Shown in pieces: positions 23,247-32,871 of a stretch of DNA of 64,000 nt. Source of the stretch: Flavobacteriales bacterium UBA6057 (GTDB lineage: Bacteria > Bacteroidota > Bacteroidia > Flavobacteriales_G > Salibacteraceae); the NCBI GenBank assembly GCA_002428995.1, contig DIYJ01000009.1, positions 124,001 to 188,000 of the forward strand. The letters run 5' to 3'. Within the stretch, counting starts at the first letter, position 1. Each line of letters starts with the position of its first letter. Below the pieces are notes generated by a model that was not told the DNA's origin, did no database searches, and was given only the letters and a program-made list of their open reading frames with translations. The translations under genes were made by a program, and so were the position numbers.

Positions 23247-26132
23247 ATGTTGAAAGCTCACTGGCTACTACCTCTGTTGTGCATTTTTCTGACCGTTCAG
23301 GCGAATGCAGCCAAGATTCGCGGGCACGTTAGCGATGCCGGATCCGGTGAAACGCTTCCGGGAGCCACCGTGATGATCAAAGGCACCACCATCGGCACTT
23401 CTACGGATGAGAATGGGTATTATGAAATTCAGGACGTGAAGGCAGGGAACTACATCCTTCAGGTGCAATTCATCAGCTATCACACCCAGGAAATCAATAT
23501 CAATATTGGCGGCAAGGCTACCTACACACAGGACTTTCTGCTGATAGCAAACACACAAACACTCTCTGAGGTGGTGATCAGCGGGCGTGCCACCGGTCAG
23601 GTGAAGGCCTTGAAAGATCAGCAGGACGCTGAGAACATTGTCAACATCGTTTCGGAGGAGCAGATCATCTCCTTTCCAGACCTGAATGCTGCGGATGCGA
23701 TTCAACGTGTGCCCGGCATTACCCTGCAACGAGATCAGGGAGAAGGCCGCTATGTGCAGCTCAGGGGAACACCTCCCGAACTGACCAACTTCAACGTAAA
23801 CGGAATCCAATTGCCGTCACCCGAAAGTTCGATCCGCACGGTGGGCATGGACATCATCAATGCAAGCCAGATTCAGACCATTGAGGTGGCTAAGGTGCTG
23901 ACACCAGATATGAATGGTGATGCGATTGGTGGAACCGTAAACCTTAAAACAAAACGCGCTGAAAGCCTGGAGCCGGTTTACAGCGTGGTAGCAGCAGGAG
24001 GCTACAACAACCTTCGCAGGACTCCAAATGGTGAACTGCAGTTTACTTATTCCCAACGAAGAGGGCGCATCGGATTCCTGATGAACGCCAACTACATCCA
24101 CTCTGAGCAGGGAGCGGATAACATGGAGTTTGATTACGAGAAAGGTCCCTTTCTCGGAGGCTCAGGTCAGGATAACTTCGACATTCAATACAGCGAAGTA
24201 CAGCTTCGCTATTACGACATTACGCGGAAACGCACCGGACTTTCCGCAACGCTGGACTACTATCTGGACGAGCACAATTTCCTGTTCATCTCAGGAATGT
24301 TCAATCGCTATTCGGATGACGAAACACGCTTTCGCAAAGTCTATACGCTGGATGATGCTACAAGCGAGCGCAAGTACCTCTTTGGAGGCGTGGAACACGA
24401 TGTGAAAGACCGCGAGCGCATTCAGTCCATCTCTACCATCAGCCTGGGCGGGGAACACGACCTGAGACGATTGAAACTGAGCTATGAAATAGCATGGTCG
24501 GAAGCTACAGAAGCGCAGCCCGATCGTATGGAGGCTGTCTTCGAAAACCCCGGACAGGCCATCTCCATCGAGTTTGATCTGGAGGATCCGGATTTTCCAA
24601 CGGTGATCTTCCCAGATCCGCTCAATTCTCAGAACGCCTTTGATTATGACAATTACCGCCTCGGTCAGCTCCTTTTCGAGGATCACACCGCAGTCGATGA
24701 AAACATCATTGGACGGCTGGATTTAGAGGTTCCTTATGCCAGGGGCAATCACAAGGGAATGTTTAAAGTAGGCACTCTGATCCGCTTCAAGGACAAAAGC
24801 CGGGATATTGAAGCAGAGTCCTTTGGGGCTTATTCACCCACCTCTGTCATTTATCCCATTCCCGGCCCCGAGCTCAGCGTAAACACGGTGGACAATGGTT
24901 TTGTGGATGATAACCTGCTGGATCGGGGATACGTATTGGATCACATGCCTGATCCCGGTCTCATGCGTGACTTCTATCAGCGCTGGCCGACATTGTTTAT
25001 TTACGGAGATGAAGGCATTACCGAAACGCTGGAGCGTTCGTTCAGTCAGGACTACATCGCCACAGAGGACGTGCAGGCATACTACGCCATGGTGAAGCAC
25101 GACTTCAAGAAGCTGATGGTGCTCACCGGTGTGCGCTATGAGCGTACAGACATTGCGTACGAAGGCTACCAAATCCTCAAGTCCAACAGCGGCTTCTTTG
25201 AAGAAATGGATACGATTACCGACAATCGTACGGTGGAGTTCTGGCTTCCCAACTTCCAGCTGAAGTATCGTGTGAATCCACAACTGAATCTCCGCGCAGC
25301 ACTTACTTATTCCTATGCCCGTCCCAATTTCCGGGACATCATTCCCTACCGTGTGCAAAACGAGCGGAATGAAATTCGCCTGGGTAATCCTGACCTCGAC
25401 TACCCGGCAGCTCGAAACTTTGACCTGCTTGCCGAGTATTACTGGAAGGGCCGCAACATCCTTTCCGGTGGGCTTTTCTACAAGCAGATCGACAACTTCA
25501 TCTTCAATTACAAGGTCTTTGGATACGAAGGAGATCCGCGTGAAGCAAACTTTAACAAGCTGGAAATTGAATTGCCGCTCAACGGGCAAAACGCCTTTGT
25601 GAGTGGGGCGGAGGTGCAGCTGCAAACCTTCTTCAACCGATTGCCCGGAACGTTGAAGAATCTCGGTGTGTTGACCAACTACACCTACACCTATTCAGAG
25701 GCGCAGATCAGTGCACGTTTTCCCGCGAACGACAACCTGAACATTGTGAGGATAGGCGAGGATTATTCGGAGTTTTTCAGTGCTGATTCCACCGAGACGA
25801 TTCCTATGCCTGGCCAGGCGCCTCACAGCCTGAACCTCGCATTGTTCTATGATACTCCTCGATTCTATTTCAAGGTATCGGCCAACTACAGCGATCAGTT
25901 CCTGAGCACGCTTGGTGCTGATCCTGACCTGGATGAGTTTTACGGGGCGCAGTGGCGCATCGATCTGAACGGATATGTACAGGTCAACAAGGTGTTGCAG
26001 GTGTTTGGAGACGTGAGAAACGTGACCAACGCCCCGCTGCGCTATTACCTCGGCCAGCCTGAAGACAACCGCATTTTGCAAACCGAGTTTTACTCCTATT
26101 GGGCACGATTGGGTGTAAGACTCAAATTCTGA
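23247..26132 (+). CDS. TonB-dependent receptor with carboxypeptidase-like domain
   Basis: This is a 961-residue outer-membrane receptor. It has a signal peptide (about 1-21), a CarboxypepD_reg-like domain (22-100; GETLPGATVMIKGTTIGT), a plug (about 115-225; DAIQRVPGITLQRDQGEG, YVQLRGTPPE) and a long 22-strand barrel. It ends with Phe (…LGVRLKF), as outer-membrane barrels often do. The plug style matches the TonB-Xanth-Caul subfamily. The next gene encodes a beta-propeller phytase 111 nt downstream on the same strand, so import of a phosphate-containing product of phytate hydrolysis is a reasonable guess. No SusD partner is present. Confidence 0.9.
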   Translation: MLKAHWLLPLLCIFLTVQANAAKIRGHVSDAGSGETLPGATVMIKGTTIGTSTDENGYYEIQDVKAGNYILQVQFISYHTQEININIGGKATYTQDFLLIANTQTLSEVVISGRATGQVKALKDQQDAENIVNIVSEEQIISFPDLNAADAIQRVPGITLQRDQGEGRYVQLRGTPPELTNFNVNGIQLPSPESSIRTVGMDIINASQIQTIEVAKVLTPDMNGDAIGGTVNLKTKRAESLEPVYSVVAAGGYNNLRRTPNGELQFTYSQRRGRIGFLMNANYIHSEQGADNMEFDYEKGPFLGGSGQDNFDIQYSEVQLRYYDITRKRTGLSATLDYYLDEHNFLFISGMFNRYSDDETRFRKVYTLDDATSERKYLFGGVEHDVKDRERIQSISTISLGGEHDLRRLKLSYEIAWSEATEAQPDRMEAVFENPGQAISIEFDLEDPDFPTVIFPDPLNSQNAFDYDNYRLGQLLFEDHTAVDENIIGRLDLEVPYARGNHKGMFKVGTLIRFKDKSRDIEAESFGAYSPTSVIYPIPGPELSVNTVDNGFVDDNLLDRGYVLDHMPDPGLMRDFYQRWPTLFIYGDEGITETLERSFSQDYIATEDVQAYYAMVKHDFKKLMVLTGVRYERTDIAYEGYQILKSNSGFFEEMDTITDNRTVEFWLPNFQLKYRVNPQLNLRAALTYSYARPNFRDIIPYRVQNERNEIRLGNPDLDYPAARNFDLLAEYYWKGRNILSGGLFYKQIDNFIFNYKVFGYEGDPREANFNKLEIELPLNGQNAFVSGAEVQLQTFFNRLPGTLKNLGVLTNYTYTYSEAQISARFPANDNLNIVRIGEDYSEFFSADSTETIPMPGQAPHSLNLALFYDTPRFYFKVSANYSDQFLSTLGADPDLDEFYGAQWRIDLNGYVQVNKVLQVFGDVRNVTNAPLRYYLGQPEDNRILQTEFYSYWARLGVRLKF

Positions 26133-26243
26133 TCATGATTTCAACCACAACGACTATTCAGCACTTTCCGTGCAGCCTTTTGTGCTCTTGCCCGACTTGT
26201 TCGGATGGTCATCCAGTGCCATGTATGTATTAATCTTCCAACA

Positions 26244-27317
26244 ATGAAAACACACACACTTCTCGCTCTTATTGGCGCCACCACTTCAATTTTTGCGCTG
26301 TCCTATTGCAACCAAAAAACGGAAGAGCCAGCTATGGCTCCTGCTGAAGTAGTGTCCACACCTGACACCCTCGAACCGGTCATTGTTACGGAAAGAGTGG
26401 CGCATGATTCTGATGATCCCGCCATTTGGGTGAATCCGGAAGATCCTTCCAAGAGCATCATTTTCGGAACGGATAAGGACGTGAATGGGCACATCTATGC
26501 CTTTGATTTGGATGGCAAGATCATCCCGGAGAAAACCCTGGACAATGTTCAAAAACCCAACAATGTGGATGTGGAGTATGGACTGGCCTGGAACTATCAA
26601 AAGGTGGATATTCTGGTGTATACCGAACGCGTAACACGTAGCATTCGTGTGGTTTCCATTCCCGACATGCAGTTCATTGATGGAGGAGGAATTCCAGTAT
26701 TTGAAGGTGAGCCAGCCGGGGATTTCCATGAGCCAATGGGGGTTTCGCTGTATGCCAATCCCGAGAATGGAAACATCTATGCCATCGTAGGGCGCAAGTT
26801 TGGACCAACGGATGGAACTTACCTCTGGCAATACCAGCTCGAAACAGATGCTGAAGGCGTGGTGAGAGGCACTGTGGTTCGCAAGTTTGGAGGCTTCAGC
26901 GGGAAAAAGGAGATCGAAGCCATTGCCGTAGATGATGCCAACGGCCTGGTGTTTTACTCAGATGAAGGAGTGGGAGTGCATTGCTATCATGCAGACCCAG
27001 CTAAAGGCGATGAAGCTGTGAAGCTGTTTGGTGCCGGGGAATTTGAGGATGACGTGGAAGGCATTGCCATTTCTCAGAATGCCAACGGTTTCATAGCGGT
27101 ATCTGATCAGCAAGCACAGGCCATTCGCTTCTACAGTTCCGTCAACTATCGCAGCCAGGGATCAATCACCTACAAGGCTTTGGATACGGATGGTATTGAG
27201 ATCAGCAACACCCACTTCAACGACCAGTTTCCGGAAGGTATCCTAGTGGCCATGAGCACCGACAAGACCTTCCATTACTACGATCTCAGAACGATCAAAA
27301 ACCGGGTGGGGGAGTAA
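26244..27317 (+). CDS. Beta-propeller phytase, probably exported
   Basis: The 357-residue protein fits the calcium-dependent beta-propeller phytases, which release phosphate from inositol hexakisphosphate. Family motifs visible in order include DDPAIWVNPEDPSKSI, the following GTDK, a NNVDVEYG segment, KKEIEAIAVDD, YSDEGVGVHCY, EDDVEGIAI and TDGIEISN. The N-terminus (MKTHTLL… to Cys22 in ALSYC) looks like a lipoprotein signal, but Tyr at -1 is atypical for a lipobox. The ATG at 26244 gives the signal; the frame is open farther upstream. With the TonB receptor at 23247 it forms a compact nutrient-acquisition unit. Substrate preference cannot be read from the sequence. Confidence 0.87.
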   Translation: MKTHTLLALIGATTSIFALSYCNQKTEEPAMAPAEVVSTPDTLEPVIVTERVAHDSDDPAIWVNPEDPSKSIIFGTDKDVNGHIYAFDLDGKIIPEKTLDNVQKPNNVDVEYGLAWNYQKVDILVYTERVTRSIRVVSIPDMQFIDGGGIPVFEGEPAGDFHEPMGVSLYANPENGNIYAIVGRKFGPTDGTYLWQYQLETDAEGVVRGTVVRKFGGFSGKKEIEAIAVDDANGLVFYSDEGVGVHCYHADPAKGDEAVKLFGAGEFEDDVEGIAISQNANGFIAVSDQQAQAIRFYSSVNYRSQGSITYKALDTDGIEISNTHFNDQFPEGILVAMSTDKTFHYYDLRTIKNRVGE

Positions 27318-27344
27318 GAGCTATAGATTGTGGGATGAAGGTGT

Positions 27345-28220
27345 CTAGCTACCAGGCAATGGCACCACCCCGGTTTCTCCCTCAACCATGTTGAAGCGTC
27401 CTTCGCGCCAGTCATCCTTTGCCTGCTCAATGCGATCAGCGTTGGAGTGCACAAAGTTCCAGTAGATGTGGCGTCCTTCTGGAAATGCTTCACCGCCAAA
27501 GACGAGGATGTGACTTCCCTGACCAATGCTGATGTCGCAGGCGTCATTGGTTTTGGAAACGAGCATGTTGCCCTTTTCGATGCGGTTGCCGCAGGCCTCG
27601 ATCCAACCATCTACCACGCAAATGCCCAACTCGCCTTCTAGTTCACCCTTCACCTTGTAGGCTTGGGTTTCATGCGCTTTGATCTCCAGCATGAATAAAG
27701 GGGAGTGGACCGGCACAGGTGATTCTTTGCCATAACCTTTGCCCGCCACCAGTCGCAGATCCAGGTTTCCATCCTTCCAGAAAGGCAGGTCCTTTCCCGG
27801 AATGTGATGAAACTCGGCCGCCATTTCCTCTTTCTCCTTCGGGAGTGCCACCCAGATTTGATAGCCATGCATTCGACTGGTCTGGCCATTGCGATGATCC
27901 TCCGGAGTCCGTTCGGTATGCACCGCTCCGCTTCCTGCTGTCATCCAGTTTACCGATCCCGGAGTGATGCGCTGATGCGCCCCGGTGCTGTCGCGATGAA
28001 CGATTTGACCTTCAAATAAATACGTGAGGGTTGAAAGCCCGATGTGCGGATGTTGATCGATGTCAAGGTAGCGCTCCGGGCCAACGGTGGAAGGCCCCAT
28101 GTGATCGATAAAGATGAATGGACCCACCATTCGTTTTTTGCGAAAGGGGATGAGTCGTCCTACAAGGAAGTCGCCAATGTCCCGGCTACGTTCCTCAATG
28201 ATCAGGCTGGTGTTTGACAT
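27345..28220 (-). CDS. Pirin family protein
   Basis: This 291-residue bicupin has the pirin metal site in the N-terminal cupin: H57 and H59 (DQHPHIG) and H101 and E103 (AVHTE). These match the four iron ligands of characterised pirins. The start MSNTSLIIEERSRDIGDF is family-typical. Bacterial pirins have been reported as quercetinases or as regulators of metabolic enzymes, so the exact role is open. The gene converges on the phytase gene with 27 nt between the stops and lies downstream of a YheT-type hydrolase gene on the same strand, 24 nt away. Confidence 0.92.
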   Translation of the reverse strand: MSNTSLIIEERSRDIGDFLVGRLIPFRKKRMVGPFIFIDHMGPSTVGPERYLDIDQHPHIGLSTLTYLFEGQIVHRDSTGAHQRITPGSVNWMTAGSGAVHTERTPEDHRNGQTSRMHGYQIWVALPKEKEEMAAEFHHIPGKDLPFWKDGNLDLRLVAGKGYGKESPVPVHSPLFMLEIKAHETQAYKVKGELEGELGICVVDGWIEACGNRIEKGNMLVSKTNDACDISIGQGSHILVFGGEAFPEGRHIYWNFVHSNADRIEQAKDDWREGRFNMVEGETGVVPLPGS

Positions 28221-28244
28221 GACCCAATGATAGCACTTGGAGGC

Positions 28245-29204
28245 TTAAAAAGCACTGATTTGTCTCAAAAAATCAAGGCTGCGCTCCTCGTGCCAGAACG
28301 GTTGTTTCATCCTCCAATCAGTGGCAAAACCTACGTGACCTCCAAGCTCAGGAGCCAACAGTTGTACATGAGGGTTTGCAGCCGCTTCTTCTCGTGGGAT
28401 GCATTCAGGAGTCAGGAAGGGATCGTTTTCAGCCGTGATGATGAGGGTGGGAGTTTGAATGGCCGGCACAAACTGCTTGGAGCTGCATTGAGCATAATAA
28501 TCGGCAGCATCCTTGAACCCGTTACCAGGAGCGGTGTAGAGATCGTCAAAGTCCTGGATGGTTTTCACTTTGCGGATGCGCGCTTCGGGAATCGCCTGTT
28601 CGGGGAACAGTTGGTTCTTCTCACGAACCTTTTGGATCAGCTGATTCAGGAATCGGGTTTTGTAGATCCAGTTGTCGCGTTGGTTCAGCTTTTGGCAGGA
28701 GGCCATCAAGTCGCAGGGTGTGGAAACAGCAATGAAGGCTGCAATTTCAGAAGGAGTGTTGCTTCCTTTTTCCCCGGCATACTTCAGCGTGATGTTCCCG
28801 CCCAGGCTAAAGCCAATTACCGAGATGCGTTGGTAGGTTTTGCGCAGATGTTGAATGACAAGGTCCAGGTCATCCGACCTTCCGCTGTGGTAAGATTCAA
28901 AGCGTTGATTCGGCCTTCCTCCACAGCCTCGTTGATTCATCGCTACGATGTCCGCACCGGCTTCAAAAAGGCACTGCGCCATGCCTCGGATGTAGGTGGA
29001 ATCGCTGCTACCCTCCAACCCGTGAAGCAACAGCGCGCAGGACTCAGAGCTCTGTTGCCATACGTCCAGATCCAGGAAGTCTTCATCGTCCGTAGGCATC
29101 ACCTTGCGGACGTAGGGCAATTTAGGAATGGGCCTCAGCCGGTTCGGAAGGATGCTGGAGAGGTGAGGGCCTCGGTGTAGAAAAGGGGCTTGGTATGGGA
29201 TCAA
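28245..29204 (-). CDS. YheT-family alpha/beta hydrolase
   Basis: The 319-residue protein starts with the family signature PFLHRGPHLSSILP. It has LLLHGLEGSSDSTYIR, an oxyanion-region MNQRGCGG, and nucleophile Ser133 in VIGFSLGGN; the catalytic Asp and His follow (TAENDPF, LGGHVGF). YheT/ABHD1-3 proteins are predicted esterases or acyltransferases. No ATG is available at the right place, so the start is TTG at 29204, whose last two bases overlap the TGA of the DUF1223 gene upstream. The two are therefore translationally coupled. The gene is probably part of one transcript from about 31382 down to the pirin gene. Confidence 0.88.
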   Translation of the reverse strand: MIPYQAPFLHRGPHLSSILPNRLRPIPKLPYVRKVMPTDDEDFLDLDVWQQSSESCALLLHGLEGSSDSTYIRGMAQCLFEAGADIVAMNQRGCGGRPNQRFESYHSGRSDDLDLVIQHLRKTYQRISVIGFSLGGNITLKYAGEKGSNTPSEIAAFIAVSTPCDLMASCQKLNQRDNWIYKTRFLNQLIQKVREKNQLFPEQAIPEARIRKVKTIQDFDDLYTAPGNGFKDAADYYAQCSSKQFVPAIQTPTLIITAENDPFLTPECIPREEAAANPHVQLLAPELGGHVGFATDWRMKQPFWHEERSLDFLRQISAF

Positions 29205-30016
29205 TAATTCCAGAGGTTGGCACCCACAATCTCCATCGTTTCGCGGTGCTGAACAAAGGCGATGATCGAGTGATTTTCATTCGGAACTTGCCCTCCGTCA
29301 AGAGTCGGAATCTGGATCGTCTCTCCAGAAGTGTTGAAGGGGTAAGTCTTGAATTTGCGAACCACATTTTCATGAGAAAGCGTTCGGTCACGGTTTTCTC
29401 CGCGCTTCACTTCTGTGACCAATCCCCGCTCTACAATCGCCACGCAAAAGTCATACTGCTTCGCCTTATCGCGGATCGGATCAGTAAGATCTACCATGTC
29501 GTAGGCAAGCTCTGACCAGGTTTTGTTCGGTTCTATGCTGAAGTAGACCGGTGGAGTCGATTCCAGAGCCTCCTCGATCGCTGCATTGGCTTCTCCCTGA
29601 TCGCTTCCTACAAACTCACGCTTGCCATTGACGATCATTTGTGGAGTGTAGACCACCCGCGCTCCCAAAGCTTCACGATAGCTTCGTTGTCGGTCGCTGT
29701 AAGAACCATTGCTGAAGACATCTCTCCAACCGAGCTTATTCCAATAATCCACGTGGAAGGCCAGTGGGTAGATATAGCTCTTATCGGCCATTGCCTTGTG
29801 CGTGATATCATTCAGCACACGCTCCGCTGATGGACAGCTGGAGCAGCCTTCAGAGGTGAAAAGCTCCACGATGGCAAAGGGCTCGGCTGTTTGAGGCAGT
29901 GGGGATGATTGCTGCATTGATGCCGTCATCACCTTGGTGGAAGTTTGGCTTGTTGGATTTTGCTGACCGCAAGAAAGGAGCAGTGTGACAGGAAGCAAAA
30001 AAAGGTAGCGATTCAT
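29201..30016 (-). CDS. DUF1223 thioredoxin-like lipoprotein
   Basis: The 271-residue protein has a lipoprotein signal with lipobox TLLLSC (Cys16) and then a DUF1223 domain. Its signature VELFTSEGCSSCPSAE carries a redox-type pair Cys58/Cys61, a thioredoxin-like feature. DUF1223 proteins are exported and of unknown function, with a thiol role suspected from the motif. The end overlaps the start of the YheT gene by 4 nt. The DUF1801 gene lies 3 nt upstream on the same strand, so these genes form one operon. Confidence 0.88.
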   Translation of the reverse strand: MNRYLFLLPVTLLLSCGQQNPTSQTSTKVMTASMQQSSPLPQTAEPFAIVELFTSEGCSSCPSAERVLNDITHKAMADKSYIYPLAFHVDYWNKLGWRDVFSNGSYSDRQRSYREALGARVVYTPQMIVNGKREFVGSDQGEANAAIEEALESTPPVYFSIEPNKTWSELAYDMVDLTDPIRDKAKQYDFCVAIVERGLVTEVKRGENRDRTLSHENVVRKFKTYPFNTSGETIQIPTLDGGQVPNENHSIIAFVQHRETMEIVGANLWNY

Positions 30017-30019
30017 GCT

Positions 30020-30451
30020 CTAAGATTTTTGTGTCGAGGCAGCGGCTTCATCCGCCATTTCATAGCATTCTTTGATCAGTTTACGAAGGATCTGTTGGTC
30101 TACATCTGCCAGACGCTTGATGTAGAGACAGCCTACGCCAGATTTGTATTTCCCCAGCTTTTCCAGGTCTGCTTCGTGGCCTTTGGCGCGGAACATGAGG
30201 TAGAGCGAGATGTTGGTTTTACGCGGTGCAAACCCCGTTTTCAACCATTCCCCCTCTTGTCCGCTCTTGGTTTTATAGGCATAAGAGCCATAACCAATCA
30301 TTTGCCCGCCCCAGATCACCGGATCATCGCCTGTGATTTCTGCAAACAACTTTTGCAGTTCCTCACAGTCTTGTCTTTTTTCCGCAGGCTCGATGTTCTG
30401 GATCAGTTCGGTGACTGATTCTTGGCCTGGCTTGGTTTTGAGTCCTGACAT
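30020..30451 (-). CDS. DUF1801 domain protein
   Basis: The 143-residue cytoplasmic protein has the DUF1801 (YdhG-like) pattern: an N-terminal helical part with ELIQNIEPAEKRQDCEEL, then IWGGQMIGYGSYAYK and a C-terminal KSGVGCLYIKRLADVD. The family is small, soluble and of unclear function; it is related in fold to YdeI/frataxin-like proteins. It begins 10 nt after a secreted-protein gene and ends 3 nt before DUF1223, so it is co-transcribed but not functionally explained by its neighbours. Confidence 0.85.
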   Translation of the reverse strand: MSGLKTKPGQESVTELIQNIEPAEKRQDCEELQKLFAEITGDDPVIWGGQMIGYGSYAYKTKSGQEGEWLKTGFAPRKTNISLYLMFRAKGHEADLEKLGKYKSGVGCLYIKRLADVDQQILRKLIKECYEMADEAAASTQKS

Positions 30452-30461
30452 GCTACTGGGT

Positions 30462-31382
30462 TTATCTGATTTGCTGAATGATGTAGCTCTCGACTTGTGA
30501 AACGTTTGCAGTTTCAGACGTGCGCTGGGTCATCGCCTTACGAATCCAGCCGTCTTTCAGTTCCACATCGTAGAGGTTTTCATCATCAATTCGAATCCTT
30601 GGAACCTGATCGTCCTCCATGGTACTGCCGTGCTGCGCAGCCATGGTCTGAAGGTATTCCTTCACAATCTTGAAAGTCGCTGCTTCATCCAGTCTTTGGG
30701 TGATGAGTATCTGGGCGTTGTTGTCTTCCACACTCACCAGGTCAAAGCTCATGGTAGTTGGGAAGGGAGCGCCTCCAAAAGGATTCTGGAGTTCCGTTTT
30801 GAAAACATTCGGTTTCGTCTTGTGATAACTTAAGCCATAAGGAGCGTGGAATAAGTCAATTTCCTTGCGCACTGAAGCCTCCGCGGCTTCTTTGCTGCTG
30901 TAGGCCTCTAAAATGCTGGTAATCAGTTTGCCTTCTGGCTTCAGGTATTCAAAGTCGGTCATCAGCTTTTCCAGGGAAGCACTGATGTGATCGCGTATTT
31001 CGGTCCAGTTCTGAAGTCCGAGAAACATTCCATCCTTGTCCACCAGGTAAACGATGCGCATCCCCTTACCCAGCTTCTGAATGCGTTTTACCATTTTGTT
31101 ATCGCGCGCCACCGAGTCGTTTATCTCAATGCTCTTGAAGGTCCATTCCAGGGTGTAAATACTGTCTCTGGATTCGATGACTTCAATCGCCACGCGAGAA
31201 GTGGAGGAAAGCCCCGTCAGGAAGCTGTCCGCTTGGGTTTTGTACTTGGTCAACTGGAAATCGTAGGTGTGCTTATCACCCTTTCTCCACTGAGGAAAGA
31301 AGGTAGCCGAAGAATCTGTCACATGATTCTGGGCGACACCGGAAACAGTGAAAAAGAGAAGGGCGGCCAGTAGCAACTTCAT
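30462..31382 (-). CDS. Secreted protein of unknown function
   Basis: The 306-residue product has a clear signal peptide (MKLLLAALLFFTVSGVAQ) and a mature part with alternating strands and charged helices (FFPQWRKGDKHTYDFQLTK near the start, TLEWTFKSIEI). I recognise no family. It lacks a sorting domain or lipobox, so it is probably periplasmic. Several Bacteroidota genomes carry similar single-domain exported proteins of this size, from memory. It is the likely first gene of the operon that runs through DUF1801, DUF1223 and YheT. Confidence 0.7.
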   Translation of the reverse strand: MKLLLAALLFFTVSGVAQNHVTDSSATFFPQWRKGDKHTYDFQLTKYKTQADSFLTGLSSTSRVAIEVIESRDSIYTLEWTFKSIEINDSVARDNKMVKRIQKLGKGMRIVYLVDKDGMFLGLQNWTEIRDHISASLEKLMTDFEYLKPEGKLITSILEAYSSKEAAEASVRKEIDLFHAPYGLSYHKTKPNVFKTELQNPFGGAPFPTTMSFDLVSVEDNNAQILITQRLDEAATFKIVKEYLQTMAAQHGSTMEDDQVPRIRIDDENLYDVELKDGWIRKAMTQRTSETANVSQVESYIIQQIR

Positions 31383-31418
31383 ACCGCCAAACTTATGATT
31401 TCAGGAAGGAGAATGGAT

Positions 31419-31634
31419 TTACTGTACCTGGCAAACTGCACCGTCATCCTCGCGCGAGGTCACCTCATCCTTGTCAGAAGTACAGAACTCGTCATTGTTG
31501 GTGGTAGTGTCGATGGGGTTTCCATTGTTATCTGTGATCACCACAGACTCTGAGCATTCATAGCAAGTAGAGCAAGAAGCCGAGAAAACAAGGATAGATA
31601 CAAGAGCGAGGCTTGGAAGGATCAGCTTTTTCAT
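31419..31634 (-). CDS. Small cysteine-patterned lipoprotein
   Basis: The 71-residue product has a lipoprotein signal with lipobox FSASC (Cys21), followed by STCYECSES. It then has a strand (VVITDNNGNP), a Thr/Asn/Asp-rich centre with one Cys (NDEFCTS) and a final Cys five residues from the end (AVCQVQ). ATG at 31634 starts the signal; the frame opens 9 codons earlier. Its arrangement (CxC-type pair, VxIT strand, central Cys, terminal Cys) resembles the lipoprotein at 9054-9266, suggesting a shared fold. The function is unknown. Confidence 0.78.
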   Translation of the reverse strand: MKKLILPSLALVSILVFSASCSTCYECSESVVITDNNGNPIDTTTNNDEFCTSDKDEVTSREDDGAVCQVQ

Positions 31635-31664
31635 GGCGTTGGTTTTTTGGCTTTTAGCCAAGGA

Positions 31665-32795
31665 TCATACCAAAGGTACATGAAGACCTTTGTAAAGCTC
31701 AAGGTATTGAGGCAAGATATTCGGAAGATCGAACTTCATGGCCTGCTCTTTGGCCTGCACCTTAAACTGCTGAAGGATTTCCGGGCTTTGCACAATTTCC
31801 AGTGCGTGAAGGGTCATGCTTTCAATATCTCCCACATCACTCAAAAAGCCGCTGAAGCCATGTTGGTTTACTTCAGGAAGCCCACCCGAGTTAGTGGAAA
31901 TGACTGGAATGCCAGCGGCCATGGCTTCCAGTGCCGCCAATCCAAAACTCTCCGTTTGTGAGGGGAGAATGAACAAGTCTGCATTGGCCAGGAAGCGACC
32001 TATGTTTTTGGTTTTTCCAATGAAGTGAATGTCGTCACAGTATCCCTGCTGCCTGCATTCCTGCTCAACGCTGTAACGCTCAGGACCATCACCGATGAGC
32101 ACCAGTTTAGCTGGCATCTGCTTCCTCACTCCTGCAAACACCTTTACCACATCTTCTACTCGCTTCACCGGCCTGAAATTCGATACGTGGGTGATGATGA
32201 GCTCTCCATTGGGCGCAAACTGAGACCGCAACCCATTGGGTTTCAGGTTTTCATAGCGCTTCATGTTGATGAAGTTGGGAATCACATCAATCGGGCGGGA
32301 GATGTTGAAGTGTTCCAGCGTGTCTTTTTTCAAGTCTGCGGAAACCGCGGTGACCGCATCACTCTTGTTGATCGCAAAGGTGATCACCGGCTCAAACGAA
32401 GCATCTTTCCCCAAGAGTGTAATGTCCGTGCCATGGAGCGTGCAAACGATCGGCAAATGAATGCCTTCGCTGCGCAAGATCTTCTTCGCCATGTAGGCGG
32501 CCGAAGCATGGGGAATGGCATAGTGTACGTGGAGCAGGTCGAGCTTTTCGTTTTTCACCACGCTCACCAGCTTGGATGTCAACACCAGCTCATAAGGCGA
32601 ATACTCAAACAGTGGATAATCCATTACCACCACTTCGTGGTAGTGTACGTTTGGTGTGTAGAGATCCAGTCGAACCGGTTGAGAATAACTTATGAAATGG
32701 ATTTCATGCCCCAGGGCAGCCATTTCAAGTCCCAGTTCCGTGGCTACAACACCACTTCCCCCGTAGGTAGGGTAGCAAACAATTCCAATTTTCAT
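31665..32795 (-). CDS. bshA: N-acetyl-alpha-D-glucosaminyl L-malate synthase
   Basis: This 376-residue GT-B (GT4) enzyme joins GlcNAc from UDP-GlcNAc to L-malate, the first step of bacillithiol synthesis. The N-terminus MKIGIVCYPTYGGSGVVATE is diagnostic for BshA. DLLHVHYAIPHA, the LHGTDITLLGKD segment and the nucleotide-sugar binding EX7E region (ESFGLAALEAMAAGIPV) are present. Bacillithiol is the low-molecular-weight thiol of many Bacteroidota and Firmicutes. BshB and BshC are not in this window. The gene lies 30 nt upstream of the small lipoprotein gene on the same strand. Confidence 0.95.
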   Translation of the reverse strand: MKIGIVCYPTYGGSGVVATELGLEMAALGHEIHFISYSQPVRLDLYTPNVHYHEVVVMDYPLFEYSPYELVLTSKLVSVVKNEKLDLLHVHYAIPHASAAYMAKKILRSEGIHLPIVCTLHGTDITLLGKDASFEPVITFAINKSDAVTAVSADLKKDTLEHFNISRPIDVIPNFINMKRYENLKPNGLRSQFAPNGELIITHVSNFRPVKRVEDVVKVFAGVRKQMPAKLVLIGDGPERYSVEQECRQQGYCDDIHFIGKTKNIGRFLANADLFILPSQTESFGLAALEAMAAGIPVISTNSGGLPEVNQHGFSGFLSDVGDIESMTLHALEIVQSPEILQQFKVQAKEQAMKFDLPNILPQYLELYKGLHVPLV

Positions 32796-32871
32796 TGAGT
32801 GGAGGTGATCAGGTGATCATTTCACAAATGAACGCTGAATATGTTCAGTTGCGTGTCCGCTTAACAATCGT

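Noticed and set aside
28227..29180. 317-codon frame antisense to the YheT gene
   Set aside because: It is a long shadow of the YheT coding frame, whose motifs are intact; the antisense product has no features.
32025..32798. 257-codon frame antisense to bshA
   Set aside because: It is a shadow of bshA, which is a full-length, recognisable gene.
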